Positions 16,106 through 24,087 of a stretch of 64,000 nucleotides of DNA are shown here, one piece after another. Each line of letters starts with the position of its first letter. The first letter of the stretch is position 1. Made by a program: the position numbers and the translations under genes. The notes under the pieces are model-generated. The model was not told where the DNA came from. It was given only the letters and a program-made list of their open reading frames with translations, and did no database searches. Source of the DNA: G013214665 sp964649815 (GTDB lineage: Bacteria > Pseudomonadota > Alphaproteobacteria > Rhodobacterales > Rhodobacteraceae); NCBI GenBank assembly GCA_964649815.1, contig CAZYQC010000007.1, positions 1 to 64,000 of the forward strand, written 5' to 3'.

Positions 16106-16960
16106 TTAAATCGTCGTATACCCGTAATGCCGGAAGATAATTTTCTGCTTTTCGTTCAAGTTTAGATCGCGAGGATTAGTTGGCTGCAATGCCAGCCCGA
16201 AATCTGCAACTATGTTTCGTTCTTTGGCCATTATTGGTTGAAGCAACATTGCATGATTTGGCTCCCATCTTGAACTCGATGTGTCGACTGCCTGATAAAA
16301 TGCACTGGCAACAATGTCGGCCAACTGTAAGCCGGCGTTTTGGTAGTGGGGTAGATACTCAACCAAGTCGAAGCGCAGGACTTGATGACGGATCTCGCGC
16401 TTCTTCAGAAATGTCGTTCCTCCTGCCGCTTGGTTTTTTAGAACTTCCCAATAAGCTTTCGTTTGAGCGTAACTGTGGCCGCCACGTTTACTGAAAACGA
16501 CCCTCAGATATCTGGCCTGATTGTAGCGTCGCAATGAATCTCGCAAGCACAATTCAGTAGCTCGCTCCATCAGAAGCCGAACGCAGTAGTTGTAGTACCA
16601 CTGTTTGCCTCCGCGTTTAGCAGCTCGACTGTTGTTGTGGCCCCGCATGTTCACTTTGTGAGAACAGACTGTGAGGGCTCTAACTGGAAGCGATGCCAGT
16701 CGGTTGCAAGCAGCGTCTTTTTTTCTTGGGCTTAGTCGGCGATAATGCAGAGTTGGAGATTGCGTAGCATTTATCTCTTTTCGCAAATCCTTAACCCAAT
16801 CCACAATTTCAGTTTCGTGGTTAGATCGTGTGAGAAAACCGCCTATCACGAGCCATTCACTGGCTCCGTTTGTATCCACAGGCTTGACTTTGGCTAGGCC
16901 ATCGTCGCCTGCCTCGTCAATGTACAGAACGTACTCATACTTCGTATCGCTAATTCCCAT
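16106..16960 (-). CDS. DUF3800 domain protein, sole cargo of the tRNA island
   Basis: 284 residues starting MGISDTKYEYVLYIDEAGDD. The N-terminal YIDEAGDDG (Asp15, Glu16, Asp19) and the C-terminal AGLQLADIVASAFYQA (Asp215) are the two diagnostic parts of DUF3800, a family thought to have an RNase H-like fold with a cluster of acidic residues. Between them are LHYRRLSPRKK and RYLRVVFSKRGGHSY. No signal peptide or membrane segment is present. DUF3800 genes are frequent on phage, plasmid and defence-type islands, but no biochemical role is established to my knowledge. Codon use is AT-shifted compared with neighbouring genes, which supports horizontal origin. The gene appears intact. Confidence 0.8.
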   Translation of the reverse strand: MGISDTKYEYVLYIDEAGDDGLAKVKPVDTNGASEWLVIGGFLTRSNHETEIVDWVKDLRKEINATQSPTLHYRRLSPRKKDAACNRLASLPVRALTVCSHKVNMRGHNNSRAAKRGGKQWYYNYCVRLLMERATELCLRDSLRRYNQARYLRVVFSKRGGHSYAQTKAYWEVLKNQAAGGTTFLKKREIRHQVLRFDLVEYLPHYQNAGLQLADIVASAFYQAVDTSSSRWEPNHAMLLQPIMAKERNIVADFGLALQPTNPRDLNLNEKQKIIFRHYGYTTI

Positions 16961-17127
16961 GCGCTATGAAGCACGAAAAGATTAAGAATAGTCAACGCCA
17001 AGGCGAATACTGTTTCTAAAACTCTCCTACTTTTTGATGGCTCGCTGGAATTCTTTCTTTGGTCAGAGGATTGGCTTCATCCAAGGTCAGTAATCCAGGC
17101 CTAGAATAAAGAGGTCTAACGAAATTT

Positions 17128-17193
17128 GTGTCCCATTCACCTGACTAACTCATTGAAATGATTACAGCTCTAGTTCCCATCAGTGTCCCATTG
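17128..17193 (+). repeat. Two direct GTGTCCCATT repeats inside the right end of the island
   Basis: GTGTCCCATT occurs at 17128 and again at 17183, both in the same orientation as the left-end pair. The second lies 51 bases before attR, mirroring the 53 bases between the tRNA end and the first left copy. This near-symmetry supports a function in recombination. Confidence 0.55.
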
Positions 17194-17233
17194 GCTCCTT
17201 TGAATTTCCAGAAAAACTTAGATCGTTTGAACG

Positions 17234-17250
17234 TCCTCTAGGGACCGCCA
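17234..17250 (+). repeat. Right attachment repeat (attR)
   Basis: Exact 17-base copy of the tRNA-Arg 3' end (15472-15488). Only the T-stem 3' strand, acceptor strand and CCA are repeated, so this is not a second tRNA gene. The preceding TTTGAACG is only loosely like the tRNA TTCGAA. Confidence 0.8.
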
Positions 17251-17318
17251 TCTACCGCACCGTTGACGGATCTACGCAAAACTCCCTTAATGCGCGTGTT
17301 TCACGTGGGAGGAGCGCG

Positions 17319-18038
17319 ATGCGGTTTTGTTGGGCCTGGGTGGCGGTTGTCGCGCTGTTGGGTGGATGTGCGTCGATCAATTACGACGCGGCACCCGAGG
17401 GGGAGTTTCGTGGTTCACTTTTCGTGATGTGGATCGGAGAGGGGGGTGATCGGGGCGATGGGGCCTTTGTCTTTGTGCCAAACCCGCGCGATCCATTGAC
17501 CTTTATCCGGGGCGAAGACGGGCCCTACAAGGAAATCCAGCCCGAGATGATGTATACCGACGGCGGCTCGATCCCGAAGGCGGCGCAGTGGTTTAACGGA
17601 TTTTCCCCGTGGGGCTATGCGCCGGCTTATATGGTGCATGATTGGCTCTTTATTGCGGCGCGGTGCAACCTTGATGGCGAAGCGACCGAGGAAGAGCAAA
17701 AGTTCATCGGCATGGCGTTTGAAGAGAGCGCGGTGATCATGGCGGAGACGATCAAGACACTGATCGCGTCAGGCCGGGTGAGCGCCAATGACGTCGCGCC
17801 TTCGGTGATCTCGTCGACGGTTGCGGGGCCTGTGTCGCGCGAATTGTGGACCAAGCAGGGCGCTTGCCTCAAAGGGCGGGTGTCGGATGCGGACCGCGAG
17901 GCTGCGTTGGCGGGGCTGCCGCCTGGCGTTTTGCCTCAGCGGTCAGCGGCGCGGTCATCGGTGCCGCGAGGCGGCCTGGAAGAGGCGATTGTCGTGGCGC
18001 CGCCGGCGGGCGAGGTGGTCGGCGTGTTCACCTTTTGA
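17319..18038 (+). CDS. Putative lipoprotein with DUF1353-like domain
   Basis: 239 residues. A short signal peptide ends in the lipobox LLGGCAS (lipidated Cys about residue 17). The core MYTDGGSIPKAAQWFNGFSPWG followed by YMVHDWLFIAAR resembles DUF1353, whose members carry a TD.aSIP...W motif and a HDWLY motif and are common in phage and envelope contexts. The C-terminal part is Ala/Pro/Arg-rich and probably flexible. Expected location is the outer or inner membrane facing the periplasm. It lies just outside the tRNA island and is host-like in composition. Function unknown. Confidence 0.75.
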   Translation: MRFCWAWVAVVALLGGCASINYDAAPEGEFRGSLFVMWIGEGGDRGDGAFVFVPNPRDPLTFIRGEDGPYKEIQPEMMYTDGGSIPKAAQWFNGFSPWGYAPAYMVHDWLFIAARCNLDGEATEEEQKFIGMAFEESAVIMAETIKTLIASGRVSANDVAPSVISSTVAGPVSRELWTKQGACLKGRVSDADREAALAGLPPGVLPQRSAARSSVPRGGLEEAIVVAPPAGEVVGVFTF

Positions 18039-18045
18039 CAAAAGA

Positions 18046-18082
18046 ACGGGCCGCGACCAGCGCAGGGCAGGGCGCGACCCGT
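18046..18082. terminator. Stem-loop between the lipoprotein and cpdB genes
   Basis: ACGGG-C-CGCG on the left pairs with CGCG-A-CCCGT on the right, with one internal mismatch. It sits between two convergent genes whose ends are only 50 bases apart, so it could terminate both strands. It lacks a U-tract. Confidence 0.4.
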
Positions 18083-18088
18083 GATATC

Positions 18089-20047
18089 TCAGAGCTCGAT
18101 GCGGAACTGCAAAAAGCCTTCGGCTGAGGTGCCTGCTTCGGACATTGTCACGCCCGGTACGTCTGCGGCGTAAGCAGAGGCCGCTGGGCCAGTTTCAAAG
18201 AGGACCGAGGCGCCAGGCTGGGCCGCAAAGCGCCAGTTGCCGTCAGCACGTGGGCTGATTGTGCCTTGCTCGACGATGTAGCGGACAATGACGTCACGGT
18301 TCGTGTCTGGCGCCTCAACAACAACTGTGTCCGGGGATGCGCCCGGGAATTTGCCGCCGCCACCGGCGCGATAGTTGTTGGTCGCGATGATAAACTCGGC
18401 TGTGAGATCAATGGGTTGTCCATTGAAGGTCAAGTTCTTGATCCGGTTGGCGCCTGCGTTGATCAGATTGCCTTTGGGGTCGAACTTTGACGGCTCGCTC
18501 AGGTCGATTTCATAGGTGACGCCGTCGATGACGTCGAAATTGTAGGACGGGAACGACGGGTTCAACAATGGCTGATCAACCGCGCCTGCGGGGACTTGGT
18601 TGAACATACCGGCAGAACGTTCCAGCCAGTCTTTGACCTGTTGACCGGTGACGCGCACGGCGCGCACGGTGTTCGGATAGAGGTAGAGATCCGCCACGTT
18701 CTTGATCGCGACCGCGCCAACCGGCACGTCGGTGTAGTATTCTGGACCGCCACGTCCGCCCGCTTTGAACGGTGCTGCGGCGCTCAGGATCGGCAAGCCT
18801 TCGTGCTCGGTGCCTTTGAGCAGGCCTTCGACATACCATTTCTGGGCGATGGAAACGATTTGAACCGATGGATCGTCGGCAACCAATGCGAAATAGCTGT
18901 GCAAAGGCGCATCCGTCTCGCCGACAGCCCGGCGCACATAGGCCAGCGTCGCGTCGTGATCGGCCTGAACCGAGGCCAAAACCGACGGCACGCTGTCGAC
19001 CAAAGCGGTGATCGAGCGGTCTTCGTTGCGTTTCGAAATCGGGCGTGCGGTGCTTTCGTGCGAGACGATCCGCCATTCGTTGCCCGAGTTTTCAAGCATC
19101 AGATCAACAAGACCCAGATGCGAACCCCAGAAGCCGCCCATTGTCGCGGGTTTGCCGTGGATGGTGCCTGCGGCCACGTCGACGCCTGCAAAGCCGTCAA
19201 AGGCTGGCGACGGGAAAACCAGGTGGTTGTGACCCGTCAACATAACATCGATGCCTGGCACTTGGGCCAAAGGCACGGCGGCGTTTTCCATGCCGTCGGT
19301 GTGATTGGCCGCGCCAATGCCAGAGTGGCTCAGCGCGATGATGATGTCGGCGCCTTGCTCTTTCATGATCGGCACAAAGGTCTTTGCGGTCTCGACAATG
19401 TCACGTGCGTGAACGTTGCCTTCGAGATGGCGACGGTCCCAGTTCATGATCTGAGGCGGCACAAAGCCGATCATGCCGATTTTGATTGCGTGGCTGTTGC
19501 CAGCGCCATCGGTGATCATTTTGTCCATGATGACGAAGGGGGGCAAAAGCGTTTTGTCTTTGGACGCATCCGCGCCCAGTTCCGTTGCCACGTTGGCCAG
19601 GACGAGCGGGAAGTCAGCCGTCGCCAGGGATTTCATGAGGAAATCGAGGCCATAGTTGAATTCGTGGTTGCCCAGGGTCGCGGCATCAAAGCCAACGGCG
19701 TTCATGGCAGAGATGATGGGGTGGCTGTCGCCGTCCTTCATTCCACGCTCATAGGCGATGTAATCGCCCATTGGGTTGCCCTGGAGAAAGTCACCATTGT
19801 CGATCAAGAGCGAGTTCGTCGCCTCGGCCCGAATGCCCTCGACAATAGAGGCCGTGCGGGCAAGCCCGACGGTGTCGCGCGGACGGTCGGCATAATAGTC
19901 ATACGGGAAAACGTGCACGTGAAGATCTGTCGTCTCCATGATGCGCAAATGCGCCTGATTGGTCGCGGCGTGCAGGGAAAACGGGTGTACAGCAGCAAAG
20001 CTGGCAGCGCTGGCGATAAAGCCCCGGCGCGACAGAGCGAATGGCAT
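18089..20047 (-). CDS. cpdB: 2',3'-cyclic-nucleotide 2'-phosphodiesterase / 3'-nucleotidase
   Basis: 652 residues from the ATG at 20047 (MPFALSRRGFIASAASFAAV), preceded by GGAGAG. Longer starts add a non-matching 66-residue stretch. The SRRGFIA sequence and Ala-rich hydrophobic run look like a Tat signal, consistent with folded export of a metal enzyme. The metallophosphoesterase domain shows METTDLHVHV, DNGDFLQGNPM, TLGNHEFNYGLDF, IALSHSGIG and TGHNHLVFP. The C-terminal 5'-nucleotidase-type domain follows, with KAGGRGGPEYYTDV and NNYRAGGGGKFPG. It releases nucleosides and phosphate from periplasmic 2',3'-cyclic nucleotides. It is transcribed alone. Confidence 0.93.
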   Translation of the reverse strand: MPFALSRRGFIASAASFAAVHPFSLHAATNQAHLRIMETTDLHVHVFPYDYYADRPRDTVGLARTASIVEGIRAEATNSLLIDNGDFLQGNPMGDYIAYERGMKDGDSHPIISAMNAVGFDAATLGNHEFNYGLDFLMKSLATADFPLVLANVATELGADASKDKTLLPPFVIMDKMITDGAGNSHAIKIGMIGFVPPQIMNWDRRHLEGNVHARDIVETAKTFVPIMKEQGADIIIALSHSGIGAANHTDGMENAAVPLAQVPGIDVMLTGHNHLVFPSPAFDGFAGVDVAAGTIHGKPATMGGFWGSHLGLVDLMLENSGNEWRIVSHESTARPISKRNEDRSITALVDSVPSVLASVQADHDATLAYVRRAVGETDAPLHSYFALVADDPSVQIVSIAQKWYVEGLLKGTEHEGLPILSAAAPFKAGGRGGPEYYTDVPVGAVAIKNVADLYLYPNTVRAVRVTGQQVKDWLERSAGMFNQVPAGAVDQPLLNPSFPSYNFDVIDGVTYEIDLSEPSKFDPKGNLINAGANRIKNLTFNGQPIDLTAEFIIATNNYRAGGGGKFPGASPDTVVVEAPDTNRDVIVRYIVEQGTISPRADGNWRFAAQPGASVLFETGPAASAYAADVPGVTMSEAGTSAEGFLQFRIEL

Positions 20048-20156
20048 TAAGAACTCTCCAAGGTTGTAGTATTCGGGTTTTGCCCGACTATTCACCGAGG
20101 ATGACAGATTTGTGTGCGTTTTATGAAGGCTTCGCGAAAGCCCTCGTGGGCGAGAT

Positions 20157-20723
20157 TTAGCCGCCCCAAGAGCGGACAACACCGCAGTCCATATGGACAA
20201 AGTTGGAGCGAGAATACTTTCCAACACCGCCACCGCGGCACGCAACCGCTGCGCGAGCGACTTGGCTGACCGAACGAGAGGTCAGGCGCAGGTCAGCCGC
20301 TTGCCCCTTCATGTGGAGAGAGTTTTTCGCAACACCGCGCGAGCGGCTGCGCAGCATTGCATTCGTCTGTGGCGAGCGGTAGCCAGACAACAGCATATAA
20401 GGTTCGCTGGCGTCGAGAAGATTGTGCGCGGCGGCCATGATGTCGACGGTGCGCAGATCGATCGATTTGACCTGGTTGGTGCGCCAGTCCCGCATAAAGT
20501 GGTTCACTTCGGCGACGGCGTCTTTGATGTAGTCGCCTTCGACCCAATAGATCATGTCGATCTTTTCGCCGGTTCGACCGGAATACATCTTGATACGTCG
20601 GATATCGCCCGCGCCGCGTAAGAACCCAGAAGCCTTGGAGAATGTAGGTGCCGCTGCAATCGTTGTTGCTGCGAATGCCCCTAAGAGTGCACGTCTCGAA
20701 AGACGTAAGTTTTCTGCCGTCAT
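20157..20723 (-). CDS. DUF882 / YcbK-like exported peptidase-fold protein
   Basis: 188 residues. The N-terminus MTAENLRLSRRALLGAFAAT has a twin-arginine signal with LSRRALLG. The mature part is the DUF882 (peptidase M15-like) domain: SGYRSPQTNAMLRSRSRGVAKNSLHMKGQAADLRL carries the metal-binding His/Asp pair, and FVHMDCGVVRSWGG near the end supplies the last His. Members are thought to act on peptidoglycan cross-links. It lies next to an L,D-transpeptidase on the opposite strand, which fits a cell-wall role. Confidence 0.88.
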   Translation of the reverse strand: MTAENLRLSRRALLGAFAATTIAAAPTFSKASGFLRGAGDIRRIKMYSGRTGEKIDMIYWVEGDYIKDAVAEVNHFMRDWRTNQVKSIDLRTVDIMAAAHNLLDASEPYMLLSGYRSPQTNAMLRSRSRGVAKNSLHMKGQAADLRLTSRSVSQVARAAVACRGGGVGKYSRSNFVHMDCGVVRSWGG

Positions 20724-21045
20724 TGCGCCGTCCCGTACGCCTGCCTGCTCACGATGTTACGCGAGCTGTTACACCTCGTCCCCAGATGCGCCCTATTGCT
20801 GTCACATTTCGAATCATCCGCCTAGTCTGCAATTTACTGTACATCTCTCAGCGCGAATTTTAGGCAAGTTTTCGCGCAACCTGGTAATTTCCCAGTAAAA
20901 ACCCCAAAGGACGATGCGGTGGTGCAGCAACGGAAAATTATCTTGAACCCTACCTAAATTGTGAATGGACTTTTGTGCGTGCGCTGACCGCAATAGCAGT
21001 CAATTGGTAATTTTGAGTATCCGCGCCAGCGCGGGGGAGAGCAGC
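20724..21045. other. Divergent intergenic region between the DUF882 and L,D-transpeptidase genes
   Basis: About 320 bases holding the promoters for both neighbouring genes. The right half, next to the transpeptidase, is AT-rich. I see no gene, RNA or clear operator. GCGGGGGAGAG just before 21046 is the ribosome-binding site of the transpeptidase. Confidence 0.5.
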
Positions 21046-22653
21046 ATGTTCAAAGACTTTGCCCGACGGTCCTTTGTCACTTTTGCGTTCATCGCAGCCA
21101 CCAGCATTGCTGTGGGCTTCGCGCCTGCGCGCGCCGAGGTTACGGCGTTCAAACAGGCCGTTGCAGAAGCGGCGGCGCGCGATGCGGATATTGCGAATTT
21201 CTACAAATCGAACGGGTATGCGAGCCTTTGGACAGGCAATAGCGCCACAGAGCGCAAGCGCCGCGCGGCGTTGATGCAAGCGCTGGACAAGGCCGCTTCG
21301 CACGGGTTGCCTGCTCAGAAATATGATGCCGAGGGTTTGATGGCGCAAATGCGCTCTGCACGGACCGACCGGGATCGCGGCATTCTCGAAGTGGAGCTTA
21401 GCAAGCGGTTCCTGCAGCTGGCGCGGGATATGCAAACAGGCATTCTGGTGCCAAGCCGCGTCGATCCGGCGATGGTGCGCCAGGTGCCTTACCGCGATCG
21501 CATGTCGTATCTCGTGAATTTCAGCAAAAGCACGCCGACCGGTTTCTTCCGGTCGCTGCATCCGCAGACAACCGAATACACGGCGCTGATGAAGGAAAAG
21601 ATGCGCTTGCAGCGGTTGGCAGCCCAAGGCGGATGGGGTCCGACCGTTTCCGCCAAAAGCCTCAAGCCCGGTCAGTCAGGTGCAGCCGTCGTCGCTTTGC
21701 GCAACCGCCTGATCGCGATGGGCTTTATGAAACGCTCCAACAGCCAAAGCTATGACACCGCTCTGACGGCTGCGGTCCAGGAATTCCAAGTCGCGCATGG
21801 TTTGACGGCAGATGGCGTTGCGGGGGCTGGCACGATCAAAGAGGTGAACCGCAGCGTCGATCAGCGTATGCAGTCCATCCTGGTCGCTATGGAGCGTGAA
21901 CGGTGGCTGAACCGCGATCTGGGCAAGCGCCACATCCGCGTGAACATCCCCGATTTCACCGCCAAAGTCATCGACAACGGCAAGGTGTCGTTTGAGACAC
22001 GCTCCGTTGTGGGCGCGACAAAAACAGACCGCGTGACGCCTGAATTTTCCGACGTGATGGAGTTCATGGTGATCAATCCAAGCTGGTATGTGCCGCGCTC
22101 GATTGCGACCAAGGAATATTTGCCCGCGCTGAAAAAGAACCCCTATGCGGTTCAGCACCTGGAGATCACCGACAGCAAAGGCCGCAAGGTGAACCGCGGC
22201 GCGGTGGATTTCTCGGCCTATACGGCAAGTTCTTTCCCGTTCGCGATGCGCCAGCCTCCCAGCAAGAGCAACGCGCTGGGTTTGGTCAAATTCATGTTCC
22301 CCAACCGGTACAACATCTATCTGCACGACACGCCTGCCAAAAACCTCTTTGGCCGCGAAGTGCGGGCCTATAGCCACGGCTGTGTGCGTTTGGCCCAGCC
22401 GTTCGAATTCGCCTACGAGATGCTCTCGAAGCAGGAAGCCGATCCCAAAGGATTTTTCCACAGCGTTCTGAAGACGAACACCGAAACACGTGTGGATCTG
22501 AAAAAGCCGGTGCCGGTGCATTTGATCTATCGGACGGCCTTCACCACGCCGCGCGGTCACACGCAATATCGCCGCGACATCTATGGCAGAGACGCCAAGA
22601 TTTGGGACGCACTGCAAAATGCAGGGGTGGCTCTCCGCTCGGTACAAGGCTAA
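21046..22653 (+). CDS. L,D-transpeptidase, YcbB-like
   Basis: 535 residues from the ATG at 21046 (MFKDFARRSFVTFAFIAATS); the upstream in-frame start at 20965 would precede the signal peptide by 27 unlikely residues. The signal peptide ends near ARA-EV. An N-terminal domain (FYKSNGYASLWTGN) typical of YcbB is followed by a peptidoglycan-binding domain around residues 205-275 (LKPGQSGAAVVALRNRL, YDTALTAAVQEFQ, LTADGVAG). The YkuD catalytic domain has MVINPSWYVP and the active-site HDTPAKNLFGRE...YSHGCVRLAQP with the nucleophilic cysteine. The enzyme forms 3-3 cross-links in peptidoglycan or attaches proteins to it. It is followed by lpxD after 36 bases. Confidence 0.93.
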   Translation: MFKDFARRSFVTFAFIAATSIAVGFAPARAEVTAFKQAVAEAAARDADIANFYKSNGYASLWTGNSATERKRRAALMQALDKAASHGLPAQKYDAEGLMAQMRSARTDRDRGILEVELSKRFLQLARDMQTGILVPSRVDPAMVRQVPYRDRMSYLVNFSKSTPTGFFRSLHPQTTEYTALMKEKMRLQRLAAQGGWGPTVSAKSLKPGQSGAAVVALRNRLIAMGFMKRSNSQSYDTALTAAVQEFQVAHGLTADGVAGAGTIKEVNRSVDQRMQSILVAMERERWLNRDLGKRHIRVNIPDFTAKVIDNGKVSFETRSVVGATKTDRVTPEFSDVMEFMVINPSWYVPRSIATKEYLPALKKNPYAVQHLEITDSKGRKVNRGAVDFSAYTASSFPFAMRQPPSKSNALGLVKFMFPNRYNIYLHDTPAKNLFGREVRAYSHGCVRLAQPFEFAYEMLSKQEADPKGFFHSVLKTNTETRVDLKKPVPVHLIYRTAFTTPRGHTQYRRDIYGRDAKIWDALQNAGVALRSVQG

Positions 22654-22689
22654 GCATCGCCCTTAATCCACGAGAGGATTGGGGGCGCT

Positions 22690-23781
22690 ATGTCGTTCAC
22701 AGTTGCAGAATTAGCGGATGCGCTCGGCTTTGCGTGCGTGGGCGACGGTGCGATGCGCATCGACGGTCTGGCCGAGCCAGGGTCGGCGACGGACCGCGAT
22801 CTGGCGCTGGCCTCTAATCCCAAATACGCCCAAGACCTGTCTTTGGGCAGCGCAAAAGCCGCGCTTTTGTGGCCGGATGCGGATTGGCAAGCGTTTGGGT
22901 TGGATGCGGCCATCCTCGCGACGCGACCGCGCTTTGCCATGTCTCGGCTGACCCAGATGTTTGATCCTGGTCAGGGGTTTGATCAGGGCATTCATCCCTC
23001 GGCCGCAATCGACCCCACCGCCCAGATCGGCGCCGATGTCTCGGTCGGGGCCTTTAGTGTGATCGGTCGCCATGCGGTTATTGGCGCGGGGTCGATCCTT
23101 GGGCCTCAGGTCTTTGTGGGTGCAGAGGCGCAGATCGGCGCGGGCGCTTATCTGCGCGAACAGGTGACGATCGGCGCGCGGACACGGATCGGAACAGGTT
23201 TTGTCGCACAGCCGGGCGCGCGGATCGGCGGTGACGGCTTTTCCTTTGTGACGCCAGACAAAAGCGGGGCAGAGGCAGCGCGTGAAAGCATGGGTGACCA
23301 ACAGGACACCGCTGCACAATCCTGGCACCGTATCCATTCCCTTGGCGGGGTATGGATTGGTGATGCGGTCGAGGTCGGCGCGAACGCGGCCATCGACGCA
23401 GGCACGATCCGGGCCACACGGATTGGTGACGGCACCAAGATCGATAACCTGGTTCAGATTGGCCATAACGCGATTATCGGCCAGGATTGTCTGATTTGCG
23501 GGCAGGCGGGCATCGCGGGATCCGCTGTGCTGGGGAACAATGTGGTGCTGGGCGGCAAGGCGGGCGTTGTGGACAACATCACCGTTGGCGACCGCGTTGT
23601 CGCGGCGGCGGGATCTCTTTTGTCATCAAACGTGCCTGCGGGGCGCGTCATGATGGGCTCGCCTGCGACGCAGATGGATACACAAATCGAAAGCTACAAA
23701 GCCCTGCGCCGATTGCCGCGCCGCCTTGCGGATTTGGATGCGATAAAGAAAGCGGTTTTCAAGTCGACCGACAGTGACTAA
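22690..23781 (+). CDS. lpxD: UDP-3-O-acylglucosamine N-acyltransferase LpxD
   Basis: 363 residues. An N-terminal uridine-binding domain (MSFTVAELADALGF, FAMSRLTQMF) precedes a left-handed beta helix of hexapeptide repeats (IHPSAAIDPTAQIGADVSVG onward) and a C-terminal helical tail. The catalytic His lies in QIGHNAIIG. LpxD adds the second hydroxyacyl chain from acyl-ACP in lipid A synthesis. It is usually found with bamA, fabZ and lpxA; here it is separate and is instead followed by an acyl carrier protein and a ketoacyl synthase, which may provide its acyl donor. Confidence 0.94.
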   Translation: MSFTVAELADALGFACVGDGAMRIDGLAEPGSATDRDLALASNPKYAQDLSLGSAKAALLWPDADWQAFGLDAAILATRPRFAMSRLTQMFDPGQGFDQGIHPSAAIDPTAQIGADVSVGAFSVIGRHAVIGAGSILGPQVFVGAEAQIGAGAYLREQVTIGARTRIGTGFVAQPGARIGGDGFSFVTPDKSGAEAARESMGDQQDTAAQSWHRIHSLGGVWIGDAVEVGANAAIDAGTIRATRIGDGTKIDNLVQIGHNAIIGQDCLICGQAGIAGSAVLGNNVVLGGKAGVVDNITVGDRVVAAAGSLLSSNVPAGRVMMGSPATQMDTQIESYKALRRLPRRLADLDAIKKAVFKSTDSD

Positions 23782-23815
23782 ATCGAACGCAAATCCAAAG
23801 CCGGGGGACGCGAGG

Positions 23816-24082
23816 ATGGCGGATCAATCGATCAAAGAGCAGGTGATTCAGATTATCGCGGAACAAGCGGTGCTTGAGCCGTCGGATGTCACGATGGAGA
23901 GCACTTTGGAGGATTTGGGCATCGACAGCCTTGGGCTGGTCGAGAGCATTTTCTCGATCGAAGAGGCTTTTGATATCTCTATCCCGTTCAACGCAAACGA
24001 ACCGTCTGAGAACGACTTTGACATCTCGAATGTCGCAGCCATCATTGGTGGCATCGAAAAGCTCGTGGCAGAAAAAGACTGA
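23816..24082 (+). CDS. Acyl carrier protein (specialised)
   Basis: 88 residues from the ATG at 23816 (MADQSIKEQVIQIIAEQ), with GGGGGACGCGAGG upstream; an in-frame start at 23774 overlaps the lpxD stop. The phosphopantetheine site is Ser38 in LGIDSLGLVES, where most housekeeping ACPs have GADSLDTVEL. The difference suggests a dedicated carrier. It sits between lpxD and a ketoacyl synthase with only six bases to the latter, so a small acyl-modifying pathway is likely. Confidence 0.9.
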   Translation: MADQSIKEQVIQIIAEQAVLEPSDVTMESTLEDLGIDSLGLVESIFSIEEAFDISIPFNANEPSENDFDISNVAAIIGGIEKLVAEKD

Positions 24083-24087
24083 TCCAA

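Larger units (their letters stand above)
16961..17318. other. Right end of the island and upstream region of the lipoprotein gene
   Basis: No gene seen. It contains the right-hand GTGTCCC repeats, the attR repeat at 17234-17250 and, beyond it, host-like GC-rich sequence leading to the lipoprotein start. GGGAGGAGCG is the ribosome-binding site of the gene at 17319. Confidence 0.6.

Noticed and set aside
17234..17250. Second tRNA gene at the right end of the island
   Set aside because: Only the 17-base 3' end is present, with no D-arm, anticodon arm or 5' acceptor strand, so it is an attachment repeat.
18596..20050. 484-codon open frame opposite cpdB
   Set aside because: Composition is that of a shadow frame and the other strand holds an intact CpdB with all motifs.
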